From positions 1 through 64,000 of the forward strand of contig JAYFQE010000003.1 of NCBI GenBank assembly GCA_034927345.1: 64,000 bases of DNA, written 5' to 3'. The notes beneath the pieces were generated by a model. That model did not search any database. It was not told where the DNA came from and saw nothing but the letters and a program-made list of their open reading frames with translations. Origin of the DNA: JAYFQE01 sp034927345 (lineage in GTDB: Bacteria; Bacillota; Clostridia; Saccharofermentanales; UBA5734). This document shows, piece after piece, positions 14,962 to 22,602 of this stretch. Made by a program: the position numbers and the translations under genes. Each line of letters begins with the position of its first letter. Position 1 is the first letter of the stretch.

Positions 14962-15945
14962 TTAGTCTTGATTTATATGACGGCGGCGCAGGATCAACAT
15001 CAAACTGGCGCCCAGGGCAACCAGGATCGCTCCGATCACGACGCCTTGATTGGTTTCGCCGGTCTGCGGGATTTCGTCGTCTTTGATCTTGGTTGTTTCA
15101 CTCAGGGTCGATGTTGTCGCGCCGGCCGAAGAAGACGGCGTTGTCACGCTGGTGGTCGGTTCGACTAACGGAATGGTGTTCTCGGTAAAGATATAAGTCG
15201 TTTCCGCAGCGGTCGACTCGCCGACCGATGATTCTACGGTCTGCGACGACTCGGTCGCCTGAGAGGCGGTAGACTCGGACCCGGACGGCTCTGTGGCTTG
15301 CGTATCCGACGGCTCGGTGCCTTGCGTATCCGACGGCTCGGTGCCTTGTGTATCCGACGGCTCGGTGCCTTGCGAGGTTTGGGTGCTTATAGAATCCGAT
15401 GGTTCATGATCCGGCGTATAAGCGATCGTTATATGGCTGATGCCGGTAACGTTCAACTGCTGCTGACCCTTTTTCGGCGTATAAAGATGGCCGTCATAAG
15501 TCCAGTCGCCGGAATAGGTATAAAGCAGGAAGCCGTCGCCGCCTTTGACCATAAAGTACTTGATCGCGATATTGGCGGACTGCCATTTCTTGATATAACT
15601 CTTGCCATCTCCGTCAATGCCCAGCCAGACTTTCAGGACCTCCGTATTGTCAAGCGGATTGACGTAGAAGGTAAAGAGCTTCCCTGAGGTTGTGTTGTCG
15701 CCTGACAAGTAGCTCCCTTCCTCGTTGTTGTTTACCTTGAAAACCGAATAACCCGTCACATATTGAGGCGTATTATCGTTGACATATTGCGGAACGACGC
15801 CCCGATCGCTGATGGCATAAGTAAGCGGATAGCCAGGATCGGTTGTCGGAAAAGGCGGCGCCGTCCATGCCACCGCTATGCCGGTAAAAGTAAACAAAAC
15901 GAGCACCAGGGTTGTGATGATCAGGAATCTCTTTGATTTCTTCAT
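14962..15945 (-). CDS. LPXTG-like surface protein with EPSDTQGT repeats, unknown N-terminal domain
   Basis: The 327-residue protein has a signal peptide (MKKSKRFLIITTLVLVLFTFTGIAVA), an N-terminal domain of about 150 residues that I do not recognise (GYSVFKVNNNEEGSYLSG...LKVWLGIDGDGKSY; GGDGFLLYTYSGDWTYDG), a stalk with three near-identical QGTEPSDT units, and the sorting signal IPQTGE, hydrophobic helix, LRRRHINQD. Unlike its two neighbours it lacks the Cys/Gln thioester pair. The secreted domain has a strand-rich pattern compatible with a COG4315-like or lipoprotein-repeat fold, but this is a guess. The ATG at 15945 follows GGAGGT at seven bases. It carries its own leader repeat, so the three genes are probably separate units under one control. 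Confidence 0.8.
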   Translation of the reverse strand: MKKSKRFLIITTLVLVLFTFTGIAVAWTAPPFPTTDPGYPLTYAISDRGVVPQYVNDNTPQYVTGYSVFKVNNNEEGSYLSGDNTTSGKLFTFYVNPLDNTEVLKVWLGIDGDGKSYIKKWQSANIAIKYFMVKGGDGFLLYTYSGDWTYDGHLYTPKKGQQQLNVTGISHITIAYTPDHEPSDSISTQTSQGTEPSDTQGTEPSDTQGTEPSDTQATEPSGSESTASQATESSQTVESSVGESTAAETTYIFTENTIPLVEPTTSVTTPSSSAGATTSTLSETTKIKDDEIPQTGETNQGVVIGAILVALGASLMLILRRRHINQD

Positions 15946-15998
15946 AAAAAACACCTCCAGATAACAAGCTCAATGTCATGTGACATCAAACCTTGTTG

Positions 15999-16055
15999 TT
16001 CTAGAGGCAAGTTCTCTGTTTTCAGCCTCGCTTTTCAGGATAAACGGGGTTAACC
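15999..16055 (-). repeat. Leader repeat copy 4, upstream of surface protein gene 3
   Basis: GGTTAACCCCGTTTATCC, GCGAGGCTGAAAAC and CTTGCCTCTAGAA in the same order, ahead of the ribosome binding site at 15953-15958. One base differs in the lower flank (CCAGAA to CTAGAA). The promoter is less clear than for the other two; TTGCAT-18-TAAAAT at about 16130-16160 is possible. Confidence 0.65.
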
Positions 16056-16216
16056 TTTATGAACCGAATGCTGATGAATACGATGTCATGTCAATGGACA
16101 CTGTCGATATCATCTTACTGATCTCATTTTACAACAGCTATAAGGTAATATGCAAGCCCTGCTTGGCGTTTTCTATACTTTTTCTTTTCTTTGTTTAAAA
16201 TTTTCGGGATAATCTT

Positions 16217-17038
16217 TTAATGCCCCCATTGGGCCAGCCAATCTGTCAGAGTAGCCGCGTCAGCCTGAAAGGACTCGCGTGTCTCGTTTTGTACGAATTC
16301 GATCATGAAACAGCGCGGTTGTTTCATGTGATCTGGGGTTTCAATTTCCGGTATCGCCAGAAGACGGGGCAGATAACGGGACCATTCGGCTTCCGCTGTT
16401 TTTAAGAGACTGCCGGCGCCCTGGCTGGCAAAAACATGGACATGTGACAGATAAGGCTGAGCTGCCTGTAAGGTTTCGAGATTGTCCAGAAAATCCAGTT
16501 CGTTTAAAGGCTGCCATAAGGTGTAGATCGGCTGCGGTTTTGTCAATGCCGACAGCAGACGGCTCGTAGCGGCCGGGCGATCATTCAGCGTATTGTTGTG
16601 ATATTCCAGCGAGACGATGATGCCGGACGCGGCGGCCATATCGCCGATTCTGGCCAGGTCTTCGACCGTCCGCTGCCAGGTCGCTTCATCGGCTGCCTGC
16701 GAAGCGGTATGATTGGCCCAAACCCGGATATTCGCGGCGCCTAACGCTTCAGCGGTGGCCAGAACCCGGGCGAAATCCGGATTGGGTTTTGCGTCGTTTA
16801 TTTCATCCCGTCTCAGGCCGGCGCAATAATAAGATCCATAAGTCGGGATCGCTATGCCGCGGATTCTTGTTTCCTGGCCGATTTGCGCTGCCCTCACCAG
16901 ATCGCCGACCGGAACATGGATATCGCCGCCCCATTCAATCGCTTCCAGTCCCGTTTCCGAAACAAGATCCAGGATCTCCATGGGATGCAAAGAACGAAAT
17001 GTCACCGATACCAAACCTTTTTTTACTTGATTAACCAT
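16217..17038 (-). CDS. Sugar phosphate isomerase/epimerase-like TIM-barrel protein
   Basis: The 273-residue protein has the pattern of the xylose isomerase-like TIM barrel family (AP endonuclease 2 fold): GLEAIEWGGDIHVPVGD near the N-terminus, the metal-site glutamate in VSLEYHNNTL, YTLWQPLNELDF, LSHVHVFA with metal-site His, and a C-terminal FMIEFVQNE. Such proteins isomerise or epimerise sugars, inositols or keto acids using a divalent metal. The substrate cannot be read from the sequence. I chose the ATG at 17038 because GAGGTGATAGGT precedes it; upstream in-frame codons look like leader sequence. It is a single gene between the surface-protein locus and the glycan cluster and may belong to either or neither. 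Confidence 0.8.
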   Translation of the reverse strand: MVNQVKKGLVSVTFRSLHPMEILDLVSETGLEAIEWGGDIHVPVGDLVRAAQIGQETRIRGIAIPTYGSYYCAGLRRDEINDAKPNPDFARVLATAEALGAANIRVWANHTASQAADEATWQRTVEDLARIGDMAAASGIIVSLEYHNNTLNDRPAATSRLLSALTKPQPIYTLWQPLNELDFLDNLETLQAAQPYLSHVHVFASQGAGSLLKTAEAEWSRYLPRLLAIPEIETPDHMKQPRCFMIEFVQNETRESFQADAATLTDWLAQWGH

Positions 17039-17179
17039 ACCTATCACCTCATTTAATTCATATTCGCTCAAGTTAAGGCTGAAAGAAAATAGGTTTAACA
17101 TGAAGCCCCTTCAATCAGCAAATATAAAATGAGTATAACATACTTAATGTTGATCGAACAGAGCCAACGGTTATAAATG

Positions 17180-18127
17180 TCATTTCGCTTCCTTTTTCAA
17201 GCCGGAATCCCCAGGTTCATCCAGGATAAACGGCGGCCGGTTTCGGGTGGCGTCGAACATCCGCCAGAGATATTCTCCCAGGATGCCCAGCGAGAGCATA
17301 ATCACGCCAAAGGACATCAGAAGCAGCATGAGCAGCGTCGTATAACCCTCAACCGTAACCCGGGCTGTAATCTTGGCTGCAAGCGCCACAACCATCCAGA
17401 TCAAAGAACCAAGAAACGAACAGATTCCGATGCCTGTTATAAACCGGATCGGGAAATAGGAAAAGCCCAATAATGAATCGATAAAGAGTTTAACCTTTTT
17501 GCTCAGTGTCCAGCGCGATTTGCCGATGCGCCGTTTTTGTCTTTGATAGGGCACTGTGCAGGTTTTAAATCCACTCCAGAGGATCTGAGCCATAAGGGAG
17601 GTATTCTTCTCATTCATATGAGTTAAAATACGGATAACCTGTTTATCGATCAGAAAACAATCAAAACCGCCTTTGGGCATATTAGGCAGAGCCAGTTTAC
17701 GCATCATCAAGGTGTAAATCGACGAAGCCGCCCGTTGATGCCAGGGTTCGTCGCGGCCTTCGCGGACAGCCAGCACAACTTTATAGCCGGCGTGATACTG
17801 AGCGAGCATTTCCAGAACCAGTTCTGAAGGATCTTGCAGATCGGCCGCTTTGCGGATGGCGCAGGTTCCGGTGCAGCGTGACAGGCCGGCCAGGATAGCG
17901 GCATGCTCGCCGAAGTTGCGGGATAATTTCAGGGTCAGGACATGCGGATCGATCAAAGCCAGTTGTTCCATCACTTCATATGAACGGTCTCCGGATCCGT
18001 CGTCAACAAAAATCAATTCATAATCGCAATCCAGTTTATCAAGCACCTTCGTTTTCATATCGGCATAAAGGGGCAATAAATTATCCTGATTGTAGTAAAC
18101 CGGGACGATAATCGACAATTTTTCCAT
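17180..18127 (-). CDS. Polyisoprenyl-phosphate glycosyltransferase, GT2 family (ArnC/GtrB-like)
   Basis: The 315-residue protein starts with a GT2 nucleotide-sugar domain (IIVPVYYNQDN; ELIFVDDGSGDRS; RNFGEHAAILAGL; IRKAADLQDP, where DLQDP is the signature of polyprenyl-phosphate transferases) and ends with two membrane helices (FITGIGICSFLGSLIWMVVAL; LLMLLLMSFGVIMLSLGILGEYLWR). Enzymes of this type (ArnC, GtrB, DPM1) move a sugar from a nucleotide carrier to undecaprenyl phosphate on the inner face of the membrane. The ATG at 18127 follows GGAGGA; an earlier in-frame ATG contains that ribosome binding site and is rejected. It is the last gene of the six-gene cluster, right after two small flippase-like genes, which fits a lipid-linked sugar pathway. 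Confidence 0.88.
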   Translation of the reverse strand: MEKLSIIVPVYYNQDNLLPLYADMKTKVLDKLDCDYELIFVDDGSGDRSYEVMEQLALIDPHVLTLKLSRNFGEHAAILAGLSRCTGTCAIRKAADLQDPSELVLEMLAQYHAGYKVVLAVREGRDEPWHQRAASSIYTLMMRKLALPNMPKGGFDCFLIDKQVIRILTHMNEKNTSLMAQILWSGFKTCTVPYQRQKRRIGKSRWTLSKKVKLFIDSLLGFSYFPIRFITGIGICSFLGSLIWMVVALAAKITARVTVEGYTTLLMLLLMSFGVIMLSLGILGEYLWRMFDATRNRPPFILDEPGDSGLKKEAK

Positions 18128-18143
18128 AATGTTCCTCCTCATT

Positions 18144-18485
18144 TTATTGGTAATAAACGATCAGGCCGGCTACAATCAAGAGATTGCCAATCACCTTGCG
18201 GCGGCTGATTTTTTCTTTGAGAAATATCGAACTGAAAATCAAGATAAAGAGGTATTCTGTCGACTCGATCATAATGCCGTTTTTATAAGTCAAGCCCCGG
18301 AAAGCCAGGATTGTCAGGACCGTTGACAGGAACAGCAGTAAATAAGCGCTGATAACCCTGCTATTCAAGTATTCCCGCCACAAGGCGGCATGTGTCAGCC
18401 GAGCGCTTTTTTTTAGCAAAATTTGCGCCGCGGCAGCAACAACAACCGAGAGGACAAGAATCCAGGATGAACTATTCCAGACCAT
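18144..18485 (-). CDS. Four-helix EamA/SMR-type transporter subunit (ArnF-like)
   Basis: The 113-residue protein has four hydrophobic segments and the half-size layout of EamA/small multidrug resistance subunits (SWILVLSVVVAAAAQILLKK; AYLLLFLSTVLTILAFRGL; STEYLFILIFSSIFLKEKISRRK; GNLLIVAGLIVYYQ). The SxxLKEKxxxRxxxGxxLIxxG end is typical. Half-size proteins of this type work as pairs; ArnE and ArnF flip undecaprenyl-phosphate-aminoarabinose. It overlaps the preceding subunit gene by 14 bases and lies 16 bases before the GT2 gene. That neighbourhood makes a lipid-linked-sugar flippase more likely than a drug exporter. Confidence 0.8.
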   Translation of the reverse strand: MVWNSSSWILVLSVVVAAAAQILLKKSARLTHAALWREYLNSRVISAYLLLFLSTVLTILAFRGLTYKNGIMIESTEYLFILIFSSIFLKEKISRRKVIGNLLIVAGLIVYYQ

Positions 18486-18816
18486 CTTGATTCACCACCA
18501 CAATGCCGGCGATAACAATGGCCACGCCGATCAGATTATTCAGGCTGACTTTTTCCTGAAAAATAAGAACCGCCCACAACATCAGCCAGATAATGGATAA
18601 GGCCCGGCCAATATAGGCGGTCGATAAATCAAGCCGTTTGATAACTTGCTGCCATAATAGGGCATATGCGCCTAAAGCCGCTAATTCCAGACCGTAAAAC
18701 AAGATGAAGTCCCCGGACAGGAAAGAACAACCCGAAGCTATTTTAGCCGCGACACTGGCCATCGTATAGATCAGGACCGCCAGCTGCAGCAGCAAAAAGC
18801 TGCGTATTTTTTTCAT
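18472..18816 (-). CDS. Four-helix EamA/SMR-type transporter subunit (ArnE-like)
   Basis: The 114-residue membrane protein is the partner of the next gene: four helices (FLLLQLAVLIYTMASVAAKIA; FILFYGLELAALGAYALLWQQVI; STAYIGRALSIIWLMLWAVLIFQEKVS; NLIGVAIVIAGIVVV). The motif FQEKVSLNNLIGVAIVIAGI matches the C-terminal end of EamA repeats. Its start overlaps the stop of the ATP-grasp gene by four bases (ATGA) and its end overlaps the second subunit by 14, so the two subunits are likely made in equal amounts. A heterodimeric flippase is inferred from context; sequence alone only shows the fold class. Confidence 0.8.
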   Translation of the reverse strand: MKKIRSFLLLQLAVLIYTMASVAAKIASGCSFLSGDFILFYGLELAALGAYALLWQQVIKRLDLSTAYIGRALSIIWLMLWAVLIFQEKVSLNNLIGVAIVIAGIVVVNQDGLE

Positions 18817-19961
18817 AAAGCCAGAATCCGCTCCATTTCCCGGGTATCTCCGGCAGCCAGAATGTAGTAGCCATATCGGCTTGAACTGTCGACAACCGGC
18901 CGGTCATTAAGTTCGATCGGTCCTATTTCTACAACAGATTCCGGCACAGCCTGAACAATCCGGTTCATTTTCGCCAGATCCGCTCCATTCATGATGAAAT
19001 TGATCGCAGCGGCCCTGGGGCCGGTTTGTTTCTGCAAATTCGGCCTCTTCCCGGCCGCGACATCAAGGACCATCCCCATAAAGTCATACCCGGTTGACAG
19101 CGGCACCAAATGTGAACCGATACAATCGCCGCCCATCCGGGCGCCGATCTCGATGATCCGGATCCGTCCGGCATGATCGACCCGAAATTCGGCGTGCGAT
19201 GCGCCGCAGGTTATGTCCAGCGCGTCATAAGCTGCAAACAAGATTTGAGCAATCTCGCTCTTTTGGGCTTCCGGAAAGGCAGCCGGCTGGCGGTGGCCGG
19301 TTTCAATAAAATCCGGCGCTCCGGTCGTTATCTTCTGGGTTAACGCCAGCAGATGATGCTGTCCCTGTTCGGTCAAACATTCGCAACTGTATTCGGGACC
19401 TTCCAGAACCGTTTCGACAATGGCCTTTTTCTGAAACGAATATCCGGCGGCCGTTTCGACTGCCCGCCGCAGCGCCGGATCGTCATGAACCAGCGCGATA
19501 CCGCGGCTGCCGGAACGGTCGGTCGGCTTGACGATCAAAGGATAGGATAACCCCCACGCCGCAGCGCCGCCGGCCAGATTAGCTTGATCGGCCAGAACAA
19601 AATCCGGCACCGGTATTCCTGCTTTCTGCAGGGCCCGGCGCATCAGGTATTTGTTCGTCGTCTTTTTCACACATTCCGGCGAGTTGGACGGCAGACCCAG
19701 CCTGCAGGCAACCTCGTTAACGGTAATCGCCGCCAGGTCCGAGGCGATGGAGGCGACGGCCGCCGGCCTGATTGAACGGCATAAAGCCAGGATCTGCTCC
19801 TTCTCAACAATGCTGACCGGATAAAAATAATCGGCAGCTTCCCGGCCAACCGCCCCGTCTTCCCAGGCAAAGACATGGGTTTCATAGCCCATGCTTTTTG
19901 CTTTCTCTATAAGCGGCTTCTGGAAAATTCCAGCGCCGATAATCGCAACTTTCTCAATCAT
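18813..19961 (-). CDS. ATP-grasp carboxylate-amine/thiol ligase-like protein
   Basis: The 382-residue protein starts with a Rossmann-like preATP-grasp domain (KVAIIGAGIFQKPLIEKAKSMGYETHVF divided as IGAGIFQ and KAKSMGYE), then an ATP-grasp fold: KYLMRRALQKAGIPVPDF, LIVKPTDRSGSRGI as the ATP-binding strand and loop, ECLTEQG, and the magnesium-site segment IIEIGARMGGDCIGSHLVPL. ATP-grasp ligases join a carboxylate, via an acyl-phosphate, to an amine or similar group. In a cluster with a sugar aminotransferase it may acylate the amino sugar with an amino acid or other acid; that is inference. The ATG at 19961 is chosen over a GTG ten codons earlier because GAAGG precedes it. It overlaps the next gene by four bases. 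Confidence 0.82.
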   Translation of the reverse strand: MIEKVAIIGAGIFQKPLIEKAKSMGYETHVFAWEDGAVGREAADYFYPVSIVEKEQILALCRSIRPAAVASIASDLAAITVNEVACRLGLPSNSPECVKKTTNKYLMRRALQKAGIPVPDFVLADQANLAGGAAAWGLSYPLIVKPTDRSGSRGIALVHDDPALRRAVETAAGYSFQKKAIVETVLEGPEYSCECLTEQGQHHLLALTQKITTGAPDFIETGHRQPAAFPEAQKSEIAQILFAAYDALDITCGASHAEFRVDHAGRIRIIEIGARMGGDCIGSHLVPLSTGYDFMGMVLDVAAGKRPNLQKQTGPRAAAINFIMNGADLAKMNRIVQAVPESVVEIGPIELNDRPVVDSSSRYGYYILAAGDTREMERILAL

Positions 19962-20015
19962 TCCAGTAATCCTTCTATATCCATGATTCACGCGGCTAAA
20001 ATGATCCGACAGCCG

Positions 20016-21146
20016 CTAAACATGAAAAAAGCGCTGCACGGCCGCGATAACACGATCCTGATCTTCTTCGCTCAGATGAAAATACAGCGGCAGCCGCAGC
20101 AATCTTTCACTTTCACGCGTTGTATAGCAGTCTTCGCCATGAAACCGGCCGTACTGGATGCCGGCTTGCGAACTGTGCAGCGGCACATAATGAAAAACAG
20201 CCTGAATCTCCTGACTGGCCAGATACTCGATCAAGGTTGTCCGTTCAGCCAGATCCTTCACCTTGATGTAATACATGTGCGCGTTATGGCTGCATTGAGC
20301 CGGAATTACCGGCTGGTCGATCAAACCCTGTTCAGCCAGCGGCCGGAGCCGCTCATCATAACGGCGCCAGATCCGCAGACGATCCTGGTTGATTTCATCC
20401 GCATGCAGCAGCTGCGCCCATAAAAAGGCGGCGTTGATGTCACTGGGCAAATATGATGATCCACAATCGACCCAGGTATATTTATCGACCTGACCTCGCA
20501 GGAATTTGCCGCGGTTGGTGCCCTTTTGCCGGATGATTTCTGCACGCTCGGCTTGTTCAGACTGATGCACAAGCAGCGCGCCGCCTTCGCCCATGCTGTA
20601 GTTTTTTGTTTCGTGGAAACTGTAGCAGCCGATATCGCCTATCGTACCGAGCGATTTTCCTTTATAAGCCGCCATAACGCCCTGAGCAGCGTCTTCCACG
20701 ACGCTGAGGCCGTGCCGCCGGGCGATCTCCATCAAGGTATCCATCTCACAGCCGACACCGGCGTAATGGACCGGGACAATCGCCCGGGTCCGTTCCGTAA
20801 TGGCATCCTCGACCAGTTTTTCATCGATATTCATCGTATCCGGCCTGATATCGACAAAAACGATTTTCGCGCCATGCAGAACAAAGGCGTTCGCTGTCGA
20901 GACAAAAGTATAAGAAGGCATAATGACCTCATCGCCCGGCTGGATATCCAGCAATAAAGCAGCCATTTCCAGAGCGTGGGTGCATGAGGTGGTCAGGTAG
21001 GCATGATCGATCTTAAAGCGGTCGCAAATCCATTGAGCGCACTGCGCCGTATAGAAGCCGTCGCCACAGATCTGATGCCTCTCAATAGCTTCTTTGATAA
21101 ATTGCAGTTCACTGCTGAAATAAGGCGGTCTGTTGAAATCTATCAT
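20016..21146 (-). CDS. wecE: DegT-family sugar aminotransferase, WecE-like (dTDP-4-amino-4,6-dideoxygalactose transaminase)
   Basis: With the ATG at 21146 (ribosome binding site AGAGG) the protein has 376 residues, the size of E. coli WecE/RffA. Recognisable parts are IDFNRPPYFSSEL, LTTSCTHALEMAALLLDI, GDEVIMPSYTFVSTANAFVL, the cofactor aspartate in VVEDAAQGV, the PLP lysine in FHETKNYSMGEGGAL, and LPSDINAAFLWAQL. WecE converts dTDP-4-keto-6-deoxyglucose to dTDP-4-amino-4,6-dideoxygalactose (Fuc4N), with glutamate as amino donor. The enzymes that make the keto sugar (RmlA, RmlB) are not in the window. This is the sugar-committing step of the cluster and the closest analogue of ArnB. The symbol reflects family resemblance, not tested activity. 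Confidence 0.85.
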   Translation of the reverse strand: MIDFNRPPYFSSELQFIKEAIERHQICGDGFYTAQCAQWICDRFKIDHAYLTTSCTHALEMAALLLDIQPGDEVIMPSYTFVSTANAFVLHGAKIVFVDIRPDTMNIDEKLVEDAITERTRAIVPVHYAGVGCEMDTLMEIARRHGLSVVEDAAQGVMAAYKGKSLGTIGDIGCYSFHETKNYSMGEGGALLVHQSEQAERAEIIRQKGTNRGKFLRGQVDKYTWVDCGSSYLPSDINAAFLWAQLLHADEINQDRLRIWRRYDERLRPLAEQGLIDQPVIPAQCSHNAHMYYIKVKDLAERTTLIEYLASQEIQAVFHYVPLHSSQAGIQYGRFHGEDCYTTRESERLLRLPLYFHLSEEDQDRVIAAVQRFFHV

Positions 21147-21183
21147 GTATATCCTCTTCTCACTGGGTTCCATCTTCCGGCTG

Positions 21184-22602
21184 TCAATAAACATATTTAG
21201 GCAGCAGGATTCCTATATAACAATAAACCACCACAGCAAAAGCAACTGAGCAAATTGCCAATTGGATGGTCGTTTGAATCCATCTTTTGGGAAATAACCG
21301 GTCGATCAGCTGTTGCGCTCCTCTGGTTATAAAAACCATCATCGGGATCACCATGGGCAGCAGATAACGTCCCTGCGGCTGCAGATTGCAAAAAAAAGTA
21401 TAATAAAGGCTCAGGGCAAACGGTATCGGCAGCGCCAGCAGCATTATGCCGGTAAACAGACCTTGCCTTGAGACCGAAATGAACGGACGCCGGTCCTTAT
21501 GACTCAGCGCGAGCGATAACAATCCTGTTATTGCGAGGCTCCACAAGATGGTAAAAAACAGATAAATCCGCTTATCCAGCCAGATATTCATATAACCGAA
21601 ACAACCAATAAAACTCTTATATGAATTCTGGAGCCAATGCTCGGTGATCAACAGGCGCCATAAAGACCAGTGCATATGATAAGCCGAATTGGATAAAGAA
21701 GGTTTACATCCTCCGACACCATACAGCTCTCCATAATAATCGGATGTTCGCATACCGAGGATATCGCCCTGATAAATAATCGCATTGCGGATAAACCACC
21801 AACCGGCCAGCAGCAAAACTATACCGACCATCAGGCCGGCCCGGCGGCCTGTTTCACGCCAGAATTCCCGGGCCGGCAGACTGTTCGCCGCGCAATGCAA
21901 AGCTCTGTAAGCCTGATACCGATCCCCAAGATAAAGCAGGATGCTGCAAAGAATAAAACCGTAGGCATTGTAATAAGACAAAGCGCAGAGCGACACGCCG
22001 ACCGCCAGCAGGACGCAGTCCGGCCACGCCCACCGGGAGGACAGGTTCCTGATCCAGGCATAAACAATCATAGCGGTCGAAAATATGGCTAATGAATCGT
22101 TATTGACATAAGCGCCAATAAACATGAACTGCGGTAAAAACGCTACAAAACAGACAAACAGCCAACGATACAGGCCTTTAAACAATCTGCCGGCTATCAG
22201 GAAGCAGATGATGACCGTACCGGTATTGCACAGAACGCTGACCAGCCGGGCGGAAAGCAGCAAAGCGGCCGCGTCGGTCGTAAAAATGCCGGTTATCCTC
22301 ATAAAAAGCGCGCCGATCATATAAGACAGGATGGGCGTAAAGCCATATGAAATGCCCCAGGCAGCATTACGGATTAAGGGATCGCCGCCGTGCGGCAAAG
22401 TTCCGTAATGATAAATGAACTGCGGAATTTGATAACGCATTCCTTCATCCGGCGCCGCATCGAAAGGCAGAATAACAGCCCAGCAAAGATAGACGCTGAA
22501 AGACAGGATCGTAAAAGCAATCGCCGCCAATAAATAACGGTTCTTCGCCTGCCTGGCCATTTCCCATAAATGTGAACTTCGATGACCGCCAGAAAAGTCC
22601 AT
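21184..22602 (-). CDS. Polytopic GT-C-like membrane glycosyltransferase
   Basis: The 472-residue protein has about ten to twelve membrane helices and, after the first, a loop beginning FDAAPDEGMRYQIPQFIYHYG. An acidic Asp-x-x-Pro-Asp-Glu loop at this place is the hallmark of GT-C enzymes (PMT, ArnT and DUF2142-type proteins), which use polyprenyl-phosphate sugars on the outer face of the membrane. It is the first gene of the cluster and ends 37 bases before the aminotransferase start. In the Arn comparison it takes the place of ArnT. Acceptor, such as wall teichoic acid or a surface protein, is unknown. The start is uncertain: ATG 22602 is used, but ATG 22560 (MARQAKNRYLL) is possible, as neither has an ideal ribosome binding site. 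Confidence 0.75.
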   Translation of the reverse strand: MDFSGGHRSSHLWEMARQAKNRYLLAAIAFTILSFSVYLCWAVILPFDAAPDEGMRYQIPQFIYHYGTLPHGGDPLIRNAAWGISYGFTPILSYMIGALFMRITGIFTTDAAALLLSARLVSVLCNTGTVIICFLIAGRLFKGLYRWLFVCFVAFLPQFMFIGAYVNNDSLAIFSTAMIVYAWIRNLSSRWAWPDCVLLAVGVSLCALSYYNAYGFILCSILLYLGDRYQAYRALHCAANSLPAREFWRETGRRAGLMVGIVLLLAGWWFIRNAIIYQGDILGMRTSDYYGELYGVGGCKPSLSNSAYHMHWSLWRLLITEHWLQNSYKSFIGCFGYMNIWLDKRIYLFFTILWSLAITGLLSLALSHKDRRPFISVSRQGLFTGIMLLALPIPFALSLYYTFFCNLQPQGRYLLPMVIPMMVFITRGAQQLIDRLFPKRWIQTTIQLAICSVAFAVVVYCYIGILLPKYVY

